A stretch of DNA of 64,000 nucleotides. It comes from Azolla caroliniana. Its lineage: Eukaryota > Polypodiophyta. Within the stretch, counting starts at the first letter, position 1, and every line of letters starts with the position of its first letter. Positions 1-13,148 of this stretch are shown one piece after another. The stretch covers positions 37,014,001-37,078,000 of the forward strand of contig JBHGNT010000001.1 of assembly GCA_043228905.1 (NCBI GenBank). Reading direction: 5' to 3'. Under the pieces are notes generated by a model, which did not search any database, was not told where the DNA came from, and saw nothing but the letters and a program-made list of their open reading frames with translations. The position numbers were made by a program, and so were the translations under genes.

Positions 1-1639
1 TTCTTCGTCCCTCGTTTCTCATTTTGCTCGGACGAAGTGCTGATTGTGCACTGAATTCTGTAATGTTTGCTAATAGGGAAACCATTTCAACAATTAATTG
101 TTGTCTTTGTCTTCTCTGATTCATTAATCAGGTTATCAAAGAACAACTTAACTTCAATGTTAATAATGTGATTAGCTGCCCTAATCCATATATTATTTTA
201 GCTTTGGTTTGGTGGCTATTTTTTAGGCAAAAAACTGATCAGTAATTTCTGCAAAGATGAAGTTCCTTTTCAATATGCAGGGAGCTGCAGTGCACTCTAT
301 GCTGTAATATTGTGGTATATGGTACATACAATACAAAGCAGTTGGATAGGTGCCCATGAATCACTTATAATATAGATTAATCTAGAAAACTCTCATACAC
401 CTATGAAGTGCAATCTATATTGTAATATTGGATAGACAGTGGAAAGGCTATGAAGCACTAATAATATATATTAGTCTACATTACACTCGTAGAGCAATGT
501 TCAATGATATCAATTTCCCGAGTCCTCAATATTGCATGGTATATTGCATGGGGAATCTGCATATCCTCTGTTGCAATATTCCGTAATTGGCTCCTTGGCT
601 CCTTGGCTCCTTAATTGTCGTGAGAGACTCACAAAATCAGTGGATATCTAATATAAAAATCCAAAATAGTTGTGATCATAAAAATCATGACAAGGGAAAC
701 AGTCCAAATTCTATCGAGAAAGGCACCAATCATGTCATTGTGTTCCATAGGATACTGTGCACCCTACAGTGGCATATATATTATGAAATCCATGACCAGG
801 GAAAACGGTCCAAATTCCTATCAAGGAAGGCAGCAATAAAGTCTTCGGCTTTCATAGTATGCCTTGCGCACTACTGTAGCATGTGTATTATGTAGTGCTC
901 CTCAATCTCTGGATGTATATCTTGCTGATGTACACTGAGTATGTTTAGGAGGTGCATCCCTATACTGAGTATATCTTGCTGATGTTTTAAGTTGTGAATA
1001 TGTTTAAATGGCGCATTCTAATCCATGAGACAATGGGTGTCTATCACCATCGCATACTACATATAATCATGGGTAATGCGGAGAAGTGGTCTTGACAGCA
1101 TGCCATCTTCGATCTGAATTCTTGTGCTGACTGAGGTTTTCAGCCTGCCTGATTATTCTGCCATTGACCAAAGTGATAGCTGTTTTCAGTTTCACATTTC
1201 CTGCCTTTGCTTTTTCTGCTCCTGAAATGTGTCCCATGTGGCAATGTTCTATCCATCTCTGGGTGATGGGATATGATCCATCCATGCCTCCAGGAATGCT
1301 TGAGAGAAGTAGGACAAACTGAAACCATGAAGTTTGAAATGCGCTAACCCCTGGGACTTGAAGATCCAGCTTTGCATGTCCATATTGAAGATGTGCTAAC
1401 AATGAAGCAAACTGATATGACTAAGCCTATGATTGGTAGCCATCTCATCCCAAATGCATTGGCTCAAAGTATTCTAGAGATTATGAATACAAACTGTCTG
1501 TTCATCGGTCTCAAGTCCTTGTAGGTATGTTTAGACATTCAACGGTGATATACAATCTACAGTTCCTATTCTGTACCTAATGTACAACCCTAGAGAAAAA
1601 TGATGTAAAAGGTTCATGACTAGAGATCGAATCCATCTA

Positions 1640-1850
1640 TTTCAGTGATAAGCACCAACTGCAGCTGCCTTAAAAGCTAGAAAGAAAGAAAGAAAGAAAG
1701 TTGCATTAATATCTTTGAAGAGGCCAAAATTGCCTATAAGACCAAACAAGAGATTATATCTTAAAATGTTGTCTTGTCTCTGAGAACAACAAACCAAAAT
1801 AGATGTAATTAAGTAAAAAAGTAATAAGACATGACTAAAGAATCTCATCT
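1640..1850. repeat. Diverged repeat, copy 1 of a pair
   Basis: This block resembles 4360-4480: both run from a GAAA-rich start through shared words such as 'tcttaaaa', 'gttg' and 'tgagaaca' to 'aaccaaaat' in the same order and orientation. It is probably a fragment of an old dispersed element. The family is not recognised and the limits are approximate. Confidence 0.5.
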
Positions 1851-3284
1851 GCTATATGTATATGTATGCTACTCAAGTCAGACATTGTAATTTTATCCTC
1901 AGAAAATCTCTAGCATATGTCGATCCAGAAAGGAATGGTCTCCAAAGCGAGGGAAGCTCCTCCAATGGTGGGAGATAATGTCCTTTATCTGTCAATGACA
2001 AGGACGGTGGGATTGTGGTCCACAAGGCCTATGTGCACTATGTGTTTCTATTGCCTAACTGATCTATTGTAACCCCTTTGCAATGTCTTGGTTGGGAGCC
2101 CGTTTGCAGTCCTTGATTGAGTTTTAGCATGAGTAGGAGTGATGACACAATTCTTCTAGAGGTATTCGTGCATATCTGCCTACCTTAATCTCGAACTGGT
2201 GCAAAGAAGTTCACATTACCGTTTCACACTGCAGAACATATAGGGTAGATGTATGCCCATAAAAGAGGGCCTGATGATGAATCCATTCTCTGATGTATGT
2301 AAAAAGTGTCTCATAGTGGGCCATCTTTACCCCAAGAGATGTTGGGGTGATCCGTGTAAAAGTTGTACACCCCTTCCAAAAGCCTACATATCCAGCTGAA
2401 TGCAGCCATTTCTCTCTGCTCATATACTCAATTCATGGTTGTCCTGTAACTGTTCAACATTGTGGGGTCTCCACTCTTGAAGATTGACACAATGATATGC
2501 TCTGTTCACCTAGTAGGTAAAATTTTCACACATAGCTCTATTAAACATGTGTGCTGGCAACTGGAGCAAGATGTGACAAGCATAAATAAAGTGCTCACGT
2601 ACTAATCCATCTTGATCATGGGTCTTCCCAATTTGTAACCAATCGATGGCGTTTCTTACATTTGGGTATGAGCCATGTGGGTGGAGGAATGGGGGCTGCC
2701 CGGTGATAACATATAGTACATTTGCATGTTCGTGACACACCTGGGGTAAGGTCAGTTGTGTGGTAGGTTGCCTCTCATTAAACTTTTTTAATGCTCTGTT
2801 AGTCTATTGTTCCAGAAACAAGTGATAGACATGTTTCAAATGTAGGTAAATATGATCTATATGCCCTTTTACTATCTTGAGTTGATTGGAATATAAGCCA
2901 ATCCCACCAACCTACCACTGATTCAAAAACAAATAAAATAAAAGATAGGCCTTACAAATCTTTTTCGTAGGTTATTGAGGGGAAAGAAGGATGATTCTGT
3001 GAGAATTTAATTAGAAAGGTATCCCATGTAGAACTATAGAGAAAAATGATGGTGTATAGACCTCTCTTCACCCATCTAGAGAGAGGTCTTGTTTTTTATC
3101 ATATCAGTCAGTCAGACAGATGCACTAGCATTAGGTACACTATGTATGACCTATGGCTCTTGTATATGATTTGTGACAGATCTTATATATGATTTTGACA
3201 ATAATAAAGATTTTGTCTTTGATGAGACAATGAAATGTTCTATTAACATTTTGAAAGGCCTATGCAACCAAATAAGGTACATCT

Positions 3285-3690
3285 AGTGAGGTTTATAAAA
3301 GTACCTGATAACAAGAAAATTAAAGAAAGAACAACTTGATAAGCTACATCCTATGAGATATCCAACAAACAGAGCTATGAGAACAAATAAGTTGTACCCA
3401 ATCCAAGATTATCTCAAGAAGTCCTGCATGGGTTTGTCTAGAATGACTTCAATATCCATTTGATAAGATATGTAGTTAAGTGTGCTCATTGGATGATGTA
3501 ATCGCTTTAATAAAGCACATGATAACAATAAAAACAAAGAAAGGACATGATAATACACTACATCCAGTCATATCTTCCAAACTAACTGACCAGCAACGCA
3601 AAATTATCTTAAAAAAATCCATATGGGTATTCTCTCTAGAATGACCTCCATATCCTCAGCAATCTTGCACTATGGTGCTCCAAATCCGCT
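3285..3690. repeat. Old tandem duplication of about 200 bp, two diverged units
   Basis: Units at about 3285-3480 and 3495-3690 share a series of words in the same order (a 'gataacaa' block, an 'aaagaaaggac/aaagaaagaac' block, 'ctacatcc', 'atatc', then 'tctagaatgac'). The divergence suggests an old duplication. No coding content was recognised. Confidence 0.5.
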
Positions 3691-4266
3691 GATATAATTG
3701 CCTCTTCTAATGCAAAGAATCAGGCATTTGAGGGCTCAGGAGAGATCCAACTGGATGTTGGGACTAACCTATATCTATTCCCAATTGAGTGTGATAAGGT
3801 GTAGATCTGCCGATGTGGCATCTCAATCCATGAGATATATGGATATATCATATCCAGGGCTTAGTGAAATACATCCATCACGAGTAATGTGAAGAAGATG
3901 GTCATGACAGATGCCTATCTTTGTAATAACTCCTGCCTAGGTTCAATCCATGTCCGTCTAGTCTCTAGCTGAATGAATCTTGCCTGATGGCTTTGCTAAT
4001 CCCTGAGCTATTGTGAGATGTATCCAAAGAGGTTATGCTGAAACCATAATGCCATTTGGGAAAATAAGACCATTGATGGTACACCATCTAAGCCCCTGCA
4101 ATCTTGTAGGTATGGATGCTTTATCGTGGATCATGGTTCTCTGCTTCATTCCCACTCATTAGGGATGCCTCTAGATCTGCAATAACAGTTTGAACTAGAC
4201 TGCACTCCAGACAAATTTTTAATGGGTAAAAACATTATCAAATAGTTTTTGGAACCAAGTGTCTCT

Positions 4267-4269
<3 letters not shown>

Positions 4270-4349
<80 letters not shown>
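4270..4349. repeat. Compound (TA)n-(GA)n microsatellite
   Basis: About 32 bp of TA repeats run directly into about 48 bp of GA repeats. It lies some 250 bp before the FLU splice acceptor at 4594. A diverged second copy of the 1640-1850 repeat follows at 4360-4480. Confidence 0.95.
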
Positions 4350-4351
<2 letters not shown>

Positions 4352-4594
4352 AGAGCATCATCTGATACATGAGAAAGAGAAGAAAGAAATACATGTTAAT
4401 GTCTTGTAAGAGGGCAAACTGAAATAGATATTGCATCTTAAAACGTTGCCTCATCTTTGAGAACAAAAAACCAAAATGAGTACCAAAATTTGTAAAACAG
4501 CCAAAGGTACCAGAGAGAGAAATTATGATGACTGCAAAAGACCAAAGTGGCATATTAACAGCCAAACACAGTTCATTTTGATTTTTCTTTACAG

Positions 4595-5587
4595 GTACTC
4601 TAGCTCGGCAAAGAAAAGAAGAGCTAGAAAAGTTAAATACTCAGCTTCGCAAGATCAATGACTACTTAAAGAGTAAGGCAATGATTGAAACATATGCCCC
4701 TGGTCTAGTCTATGCGCCTGTTGGTCGACCACTAGATGACAAAGAATTGAGTAATGAGAAGGAAACACTGAGGAACCTTCTGAAATCTGGGAAAAAGTTT
4801 CTTAGAGAGAAAAGGCCAGATTTTGCATATGAAGAATTCAAGAGGGCTCTTCCAATCGCGCAACGAATTGGTGATACAAATGAGGAGAAAAAAGCGGCTA
4901 GAGGACTAGGTAAAAATCAATGCTTCTTTGTGCTTCTTGACATATGCATCTTCATGCTTCTTTGTGTGTTTGGTGGTGAACCAATTTGCTTTACAGTGTC
5001 TAAAATAGTAGTATATATAAAAGCACAACCATTGAGAAAATATGGGAAAACATACCAAAGCAAATGGATTATTCAGGTGTGTGTCAAGCAAGAAAAGGTT
5101 ACTGCGTATTAGAAATCCTAAAGCGAAAGTGTCACATCGTGCTTGAGAAAAGTATAGCATTACACAGAAGCAATAAAAGGCTTTTGCGTCTTTGGAATCT
5201 TTAGTTCTAGGTCATCTCATGTACCTCTTACATAATTAAAAGATGGAAGAATTTTGTATTTTATTCAAAAGCATAAGATTTGTTCTATCTTGGACGAGGA
5301 AAATAGTAACGTTGAATTTAAAAACTGTATAATTTATAGCTGAGTCCACAATCGTTTAGACAAAACACAATTCTACAGGTGCATCGCTTCAACGACAAGG
5401 CAAATTTCGAGAGGCGATTGACTATCATAACATGGTTCTATCAATCTCTAAACGAACAGGGACTACTCATGGAAACGCAGAGGCATTTGGATCCATTGCT
5501 GATTGTTACTGTGAGCTTGGTGACCTTGAGGCTGCCCAAAAGTTCTATAATCAATATATAGATACACTGGTAGTTGATGAAGATTGA
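4595..5587 (+). CDS. FLU: FLU (FLUORESCENT IN BLUE LIGHT) protein, last two coding exons
   Basis: FLU is a chloroplast membrane protein that binds glutamyl-tRNA reductase through TPR repeats and represses tetrapyrrole (chlorophyll precursor) synthesis in the dark. Two exons are visible, 4595-4909 and 5379-5587, with AG acceptors at 4593-4594 and 5377-5378 and a GT donor at 4910. The joint keeps the frame (split glycine codon) and the stop is TGA at 5585-5587. The first exon encodes the region just after the membrane segment (LARQRKEELEKLN, a charged coiled coil), then the linker (YAPGLVYAPVGRP) and the first TPR helices (FAYEEFKRALPIAQ, EEKKAARGLG). The second carries the last TPRs (QGKFREAIDYHNMVLSIS and AFGSIADCYCELGDLEAA), ending TLVVDED. 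Order and motifs match Arabidopsis FLU as I know it. The transit peptide and membrane segment are encoded by exons not seen in the window. Without them the gene is 5'-incomplete here, not necessarily broken. Confidence 0.9.
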
Positions 5588-5670
5588 AGAAAATTAGTTA
5601 ATCAAATTGATATTACATTGGGGCGGTTGATGAAGATTGAAAAAATCAGTAATCAAATCAATCATACCAT
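5570..5670. repeat. Tandem duplication across the FLU stop codon
   Basis: The last codons and stop of FLU (gttgatgaagattga) recur about 55 bp downstream, followed by related sequence in both units (an A-rich run, then 'aatcaaat'). The second unit lies in the 3' UTR and does not change the protein. Confidence 0.7.
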
Positions 5671-5937
5671 GTATAGGACACTTACCTAAGACATTGCCCT
5701 AATCTTTGAATGGCAAAGGTTTATTTATTTGTTTTTCTCACAATGTGTGGCAACTGAAGGTGGGAAAGGGTGTTGAAGTTCCGAGCTATTTGCTAATGAG
5801 GAAAAGAACCAAACCACTAGGACAACCCTTCCCCTCATTCGGATGTAAACTGCTAAAAGAGTTGTAAGCCCTTTATATTTTGTAGGTCTTGATATGACAA
5901 TGAGTTTCTTATCAGCCCTTACTTTATATCTTTTTTT

Positions 5938-5943
5938 AATAAA
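5938..5943 (+). promoter_or_regulatory. Candidate FLU polyadenylation signal
   Basis: AATAAA lies about 350 bp after the FLU stop codon, followed by a T/G-rich stretch. A plausible 3' end; other A-rich words occur nearby, so the site is not certain. Confidence 0.45.
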
Positions 5944-8900
5944 AGGAGCTGTATGTTGTATTATTGTTTATCATAAATAAATAAACAAAAACATATCAGT
6001 GTCTGCCCAGTTGGCCATTAATATCCCATACAGAACATAAATAAATAAAAAAAAGTCAGCATTGGCTCTGTGTTCAAAATCCTGGTTTGAATACCAGAAA
6101 GTAGATCTTTAAAATACAAATGACAAAAACTCCATGCATTGCCTATCATTCTTCCATCAGCTATCACTCAGTATAGTTTGAGAAATTGTGTTACCAGCCC
6201 ATTCTTAAAAACATCAAATTTCTTTGCCAATTTCCTTCTAGTTCAGGGGTTCAATTTTGTAATTACATGTCAGAAGTAAATAGACTTCCTGATGGCAAGA
6301 ATATATGATGCCTTGCATGTTGGAATTTTATTACTCACATCAACACAACATGGAATTTTTGAGAAAATCTTTGGACACAACCAACCCCATGTTCTCACCC
6401 CATGACATTCAAGGACAAACAAGCAATCTCTCATCTACACATTTACCTATTATGTCACAGTTGGAAAGGGGCATGTAGAGCCCTAGGATAAATAATGTAA
6501 TGCTTGTCCAAAAGGCTTAGGATAAATAATGTTTTACGATCTAATGTCAAAAGCAACCATTCCCTCCCACCTTTGATCCCTCAAAGATACTTATCTCATA
6601 TGACTCCTCACATTAGTTGTCACATCTCCGCACTTACATTTTCTCCTTACTAGAGCATAAGAGCAAACTCTTGAAACTTTACAACGCCGTTTCCATAGGA
6701 GATTTTTGAAGCACGACTACATGTAAACTCTTTATGGTTCAAATGTGAGCTTTGTGTTTTATTTGTTGCCTATTCAGATTTCTATGAATGTAACACATAG
6801 ACAAATTATGACCCATTATATGCAACCACTTGATGCCTATGAATTAGGAAGCTATGTTTGAAGAGTCTTGTTTCATTGTGGTGATAATGATATTTCAAAG
6901 TTTCTAGAAGAACATTATGATTCTCAACGACCTTTTATTTATTAGTGTAGGGAATTGTAGGATCTCGAGAAAGTTACAATATCTCCACATCTAAAAGTCA
7001 AAGATATAGATTGCGATATTTCTCCTTGGAATTCAACTATTCTTGCTCACAATCAATATATTTGCAAATACTCATTAGATGATAACTTTATGCAAAATTA
7101 TAGTGAGTGCCTGTTATATTGAGACCATGAGATTGTTGTTAATGTCAACAAATTTCTTGCTAGAATAACTCTTACATTTGATTTTATTTTGACATTGTCA
7201 CCCTGTGCAAGGTGTCTTGAAATGATCACACAAGACAACTTCGTTTATTTTATAGAATTCAGGCAGAGACATATCATTAAACGTTGAATTTGATACAAAA
7301 AACAAGTATGTACATGTGCATTTGAATTCGGCTCTTGAGTTCTCGAGAAAGGAATTCTATTAAATATAACATTATTAAGGATTTCCATCAAAGATGGTTC
7401 ACCCACGACAAAGTTGGCATACAAAAATTTGGAAAGAGTATTTGACGTATAATGAGAACATCGACCTATAAAATGTTTATGCACACTTCCATTCTTAGTT
7501 AATTTTACAACTCTTGGACACAAGAGCTAGACTATACTTGATGTTGGCCTTGTTACTATCTTCTTTTCTATCTTCCTTTACATGGACAAGTAAGAAAATT
7601 CTGATGTATGGGAGTCAAAATCATAGCATAGTAAACTTATACTTTGTCGAAACTTCTTTGTCTTGCACAATTGTTTGCCTAAGGGTGCCCCTAATGAGAA
7701 ATCAACTCTCATCAATTTTTATAACAAATTTACAATAGCTTTGAATAGATGAGTTTGGTCAAAAACGTATGGAAGTGGCCACTCACCCCATCAATTAGAT
7801 AACACTTATGATCACCCCCCAAAAAAAGTGTTGATAAATTATGTGTAAAAAAGGAAAATTCTTGATCAAACTAGTTGTAGACCTTCCAATTAGTCTTGAA
7901 GATCTTCGAGACTCTATATTATAATATCATCAAAACAGTCACATTGAGGACAATAGTTTTCGGAACTCATCAAGATTCAAGACCATGCCACCACTTTTTA
8001 ACATGGTTGTTTTGTTTTTGGCTTATCCTAAGGTTGGCCTCCATTGGTCAATTGTAAGGGCACCCACATCGAGATATCTCCTTAGGAAAGAGATAACACT
8101 TTGACTTTGCAATCTCAACCTTACCTACATTGTGTATACACAATAAATATGGTGTAGTTGTTCTTCTTTCACATTTCAATCTTCATGTTGTATGGTCCAA
8201 TGTAGATTCCTATCACCAATTTCATATCCATAACATGTTTCCTAGTTATCTTTTGAACTTCTCATTTGTTCTGAAGCACTCTTTTATCGTTTTTATTTCA
8301 TTTCTCTTTTCATTATTTTTATGGGGCCTTTGATGCTCTTTTTTTGTTTCTTTTGAAGGTCAACCAAATTCGGCAATATCCAATAATTGTTTTGTCACAA
8401 ATACAATGGTCAAGTATTCAAGACAAATATTCTTGGATACGTAATCACAATGTTGATGCTTTTTTATATAGCTTTACCTAATCTTAGGGGGAAATCATCA
8501 ATGAACAACATTGTTAACCTTTTTCTTCAGCATTGAATTTTATTTAGGTTTATGTGCACAAGTTTTCTCTTAATAACACAATTCTACAAGGAACCTTTGT
8601 ACATATTATTGACGAACTAGGGTGTGGGTGTTTATGCATCAAAACCTATGAATTTCACAGCAACCAATGGGTGGTTGGTTTCCTAAAATAGAATTTGTCT
8701 TGACTTTCATAAATAATTCTCGGTGATTATCTAGCCTTACTTGATTGAAGATCAAGGGGCATGTACTCACATCTCGAGAAAGACCAAGTAGTAGGATGGT
8801 ATGAAATGTGCATACTCATTGTTGAATTCAATATCAATCTCCTTAGCATCTATAATGGATGTCTTTAAAAAACAAGTTGTCTTGATCAATACACCTTTTA

Positions 8901-11149
8901 ATTTGTTGGTAATAAATTGCATAATTAGCCACCCTTCTAGAAAAGAGGAGAAACAACTACAAAAACACAAATGTCAATAAGAAGAAATGGGTTCCTTTCA
9001 ACACTTATGAGAGGAAAATGCATAATTTCCCATCACTTACAAGTGGATGGAGAACGTAATAAATTTATGTGGGTGAAAATGAAGAAATCATTTATTAATA
9101 ATCAATCAAAAACTCGTGGATCCAAATTTTGAATTCTTATGCATGTATCGTATGCACATTTGCCTTTCGTTATCTTGACAATTCATTCTTGGCTTTGAAT
9201 ATTGATCTATGTGCGCATTGTCCACGGCTATATGCATGTAAGATGTCTTTCTAGATTTGGACACTAAAATGTGACATTGACTCTCCTCCTAAGTTCTAAC
9301 CATCCAATATTTATTAGTCTATCCCCCCATGTCCTAGCTTTATTGTTGGTTTTCACACATGGACAATAGACATCGACCTATAAGGCCTTTGTATGCAATT
9401 GTGGTTGTCACTTTGGGACTATCATACTCTCCACGTGACTAGTTTCAGTACATGCTTTTAGAAAACCATAGAAATATCATTGTGTATATCCAAGTCTATG
9501 AAATAGGTATAGGAGTGTGCCCGTTCATAAGAAAGTGGTATAAAAAAAGAGAATTTGAGACGAATAACAAATTTTAGGTTGTACAAGTCTTATGTTGTTA
9601 GACTATGTCTTAGCTTGTCACCATAGTTTATTGTGTAGACATTATGTTGTGTTCCATTTAGTTTATTACTCCTTGTTATTATGAAAAAGAAATGTCAACA
9701 ACTTAGCATACAATATATTCTAGACATCATGTTTCCCATCTATTCAATCCTAACAAAATTCCGTTGATAGATTCACAACTTGCCCTGCCAAAATTCTTAA
9801 ACTTCAAAATGGGCGTGGATATAATGGTGGAGCTTGTGTATTGTGGTTGTTAAGGTTGCAAATCAAACACTCAACCCTTGGGCAATGGATTCAATGTTAA
9901 ATTTATTATAAATATTCCTCATAATTTTTGTTTCGAATCACACAAATTAATTTTGTTTGTTGCTAAACCTACAACGTTACGATTACTTTTGAAAAGAATA
10001 ACATAAATATGGCTTTACAAGTCACTTTCCACAACAAGAAATAAAAAGAATAACATCATCTAACAGGCAATACCCATAAATGATGCCTTGTGTGGTGCAA
10101 AGCATAGGCTTTCGAGAAGAATATTCCAAGTTCCCCCCACAATGATGGAGGAATACAATTTATGGATATGGTATTGGTAATTGATCTTTGTGTTCTCAAT
10201 TGCAAACATAAAAGATGTGCCTACAATGATGAGTTATTATGCCAATGTATGTTTGAGCATCATTTATTTTGTATGTTGATGTAAGTTTGCTAAGTTGGCT
10301 TGGACAAAATATGGGAACTCCCAAAGTCATCGAAAAGGATTATGACATTGCCAAAAGATCTTGTTTTGCAACCATTATGTTGTGGGTTCTCTTGTAATGT
10401 ATGACATCTATAGGAATATATATATTATTGATTTATTCACCTATTTTAGTTTGCAAACACAATTTCTCTAAAACATGTTGCTTCCCAACCATTGAGTGAT
10501 GGCAATGCTTTTATTTTTTAGTAGCGTGGAAATGAAATAACTTGTTTGAACTAAAAGATATTGTGGTTCGTGGTGAGAAACTGATCATGCCCACTAATCA
10601 TTTGCTTCAGCGCTTGTAAACGAGATTGTTTCCTTGAATACATAAATATTTTCTTCTTCTTGCACATATGGGGACAATGTGTTACAAGCATTGCTTGTAT
10701 TCTTTGTGCTTGAAATCGAAAACTCTTTTACATGTGTTGTTCTTTATGGCATCTTACATTCATCTCCATATTATATTTAACTATACTTTCTAGCTATTTG
10801 TCCTTTTGATTTAATCGGGGCCATTAGAACATCCAAATTTGTGTCCATGACAAGAAAACCACATTATTTTTAGAGTTAACGTTATAATACTATTTCATCT
10901 ACATACAATACTCAATTATTATTTTTTGGAAAAAAAAACTCAATTATTTAAAACAATTAAATATTTTGGATGTGAGTTTTGATGCTCGTGTTCTCATCAA
11001 ATGTATTTCGGAATTTTATTTCTATGTTATAGTGTACTATGATAGCAATAGTTGGTGATGTTATAGAGTATCCTCGTGTTGGCACAACTAATAAAGTTCT
11101 ATACTATACCTTGAAGACTTTATTGTGCCTAAAAGTATCAATAGTAAAA
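5944..11149. other. Gene-poor AT-rich intergenic DNA
   Basis: I see no convincing gene. The open frames are short, of AT-biased composition, and none resembles a known family. The stretch may be decayed transposon DNA, but no terminal repeats or domains were recognised. Confidence 0.6.
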
Positions 11150-11164
11150 ACATACACAATGAAC

Positions 11165-11343
11165 ACGGTGTCACTGTTTTCTGCAAGTTCGTGTCGGATC
11201 AGGGTGGGACCGCCAAGGTCTTGAACCAAGGAGCCGTTGAAGAGAGTAAATTGGGCGAATGTATATGGATTATCTGGCCGGTTGCCGGATTCCGGATGGG
11301 CGAGCGCACGACACACAGGCACGTAACCGATCTGGGCCTGTCG
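11165..11343 (-). repeat. Second copy of the Gypsy 5' internal end (gag start)
   Basis: This segment matches 27605-27795 in the same orientation, including the shared word 'tcttgaaccaaggagccg' and in translation a common frame around GSLVQD and a conserved IRH...EN pattern. It begins in the last bases of the LTR (near 11343) and runs into the start of gag. Its presence at the opposite end of the element shows recombination between two copies or a rearrangement within one. Confidence 0.75.
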
Positions 11344-11349
11344 TAGGAT

Positions 11350-12526
11350 CCAAGGGCTTCACCTTCAGCTTCTTGAACGTCGCCCACGTCCCTCGATGTC
11401 CAGACCAAGGGCTCTCGTGGAACTCTGACAATAGCATCGACTGCTCTTCTCTCTTCGTCACCACCCGGAGTGGTGTGCCTTTCCGTTTCTTCAAGTATCG
11501 CTAGATCACCCCGTCTCGTAAAAGGAACTTGTAAGCCTTCCTCCAGATTTGATCGACCTCTTCCTTTGTCCACGTTGCATCCGTCGTCATCGTGCTAAAA
11601 AATCTTTCGATTTGAAGTCACTCCCCATCATAGTCGTCCTCATTGAACCTGTGCAGGGCCAGAGTGCTTCGCTTGTTCACCGATAGTCAAGTCGACTCAA
11701 AGTCACGCCGACTTCTTCATCTTCCGACACCATGCCATCTTCGTTGTTGTACCGTGTTCTCGATAGCATATCGGCCATGGAGTTGTCCTTTCCGAAGATG
11801 TGCCATGTCTCCGGATTGAGGGACTTAATGTACGCGATCCACCTGAGCATTGCCAGGTCCGAAGTTGTGTATCTAGATACCATCTCGACCATTTGGAGGC
11901 AATCCGTCTCGATTACTACCTCCATCCCGATCAAGTTACTAATCTTTGACGGCCTTAACCGGCAAAACGATACCCCATACTTCGCGCTTAACTTGGGTGT
12001 ATCCTCTTTGTCGCTCACAATAGGACCTTTGCGCCGAATCGGATGGCGAATTGCGTTCCGCCTTCATCCTCCTGGTTAATCACCCATCTGATTCCGGTCG
12101 GACTTGCGTCAATTGTAACGTACATCGACGTTCCCTTTCCGTAGACCGCCTTCCGGAGAGCCGGTGTTGCCATCAACATCCTTTTTTGTCTTCTTTCCAC
12201 CTCTGCGTGCTCTTACCTCCACTCGAACTTCCACCCTTTCTTCAGCAAGCCGTAGAGCGGCTCGGCAATGTGTGTGTAATGGGGGATCAAGTTGTGGTTG
12301 AAGGCACACGCTCCCACGAATCGTCGGACCTCCGCGGTCGACCTGCATATTTCCTTCATCGCTAAAATGGCCTCTACCTTCGTCGGAGACGGTTTCGGCC
12401 GTATGGCCTGCACAGGTGACCGACCACCAAGACCTCTGATTGTCCGCAGAAGGTGAGACGTGCTCCTTCCAGCCTCTGCAATATTTTCTCATAGTCGGAG
12501 ATTTGGTCGGCCACGAACTTCCGACA
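11350..12526 (-). pseudogene. Gypsy pol fragment: RT C-end, RNase H, integrase zinc-binding domain
   Basis: Read on the - strand from 12526 downward. First comes the end of the reverse transcriptase (LVVGHLC, then RRFVGACAFNHNLIPHY and AEPLYGLLKKGWKFEW, the typical Gypsy 'fingers after the active site'). RNase H follows (VTIDASPTGIRWV around 12160; IETDCLQMV; then WHIFGKDNSMADMLSR near 11760, the usual end of the Gypsy RNase H). Last is an integrase H2C2-like zinc-binding stretch (HESPWSGHRGTWATFKKLK near 11400). Frames change several times, so it cannot encode a product. The integrase catalytic core is absent. The piece continues from the segment ending at 17885; the Copia element 12527-17884 separates them. 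Confidence 0.85.
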
Positions 12527-13148
12527 TGTTAGAAATTGACGGTTTCAAAACCTTCGCCTCTCGGCCACAACCGAGGAAACACGAGTCAATGCAGCAGTAA
12601 ATCGAAAACACAGAGAGAGACTCGAATGCACAGGGTTTAGCGTGGAAAACCCTAGACGGGAAAAACCACGGGAGTGCAAGACTCCAACTATCACTATACG
12701 CAGGGAATGTACAGTGGCGAGCTGCAAGGCGACGACCTTGAGCTCGCTGTCCTCGCCACAGGCGGCGGTATTACACAGAGGCGTCGACCTCTTCCTTTCT
12801 CTCTCTCTCGGCTGCTCTCACTTCGCTCCCTCTAAGTGGAAAACAGAAAAATGAGCAACAACCACAAAACTGTTTGCCCTAAGTCATATTTATACACATA
12901 TGACTTTCGGGCTATTTACAAATATAGCCTAGAGGGCCCTTGGCAAACATATTCACAAATATGTCCCCGCATCCGGATCTCTCTCCGGGTACATTCGTCA
13001 TCCGGCTCCGTAGCCGGGGTCTTCATCATTCGGATCCGAAACCGGGTCTTCATCATCCGGCTCTGATACCGAGTACTCCTCATTCGGGTCTTCATTCCCG
13101 ATTCCCGGACATCTGACCATCCCATCCGGAGGGACCGTAATCCCAACA
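12527..13148 (-). repeat. Copia-1 3' LTR
   Basis: Starts TGTTAGAAATTG and ends TCCCAACA on the + strand. Same length as the other LTR (622 bp), with 5 substitutions between them and no indels seen. It contains a short open frame on each strand that also appears in the other LTR; this reflects LTR identity and not a gene. Confidence 0.95.

Larger units (their letters stand above)
1..4594. other. Non-coding stretch upstream of the FLU exons (probably FLU intron)
   Basis: No exon of a recognisable gene was found here. Because the FLU exon at 4595 starts in the middle of a codon (2 bases complete a split glycine), a preceding FLU exon must lie to the left; I could not find it in this stretch, so most or all of it is probably intron. 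It holds old, diverged repeats (see separate entries), a short (GAAA)n run near 1680 and a TA/GA microsatellite. Short open frames on the - strand at 1067-1402, 2211-2423 and 2510-2740 have no recognisable family. Confidence 0.55.

Noticed and set aside
2211-2740. Two - strand frames (70 and 76 codons) that might be one transposase
   Set aside because: No transposase or RT motif could be recognised; they are kept only as part of the unexplained repeat area.
1-4594. Missing 5' exons of FLU (transit peptide and membrane segment)
   Set aside because: I looked for the hydrophobic segment and acidic Cys motif that precede the known exon, and did not find them on the + strand.
12642-13066. Open frames starting MENPRREKPREC and MENRKMSNN in the LTR of Copia-1
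   Set aside because: The same frames recur at 17378-17802 because the LTRs are duplicates. They match no family and lie in regulatory LTR sequence.
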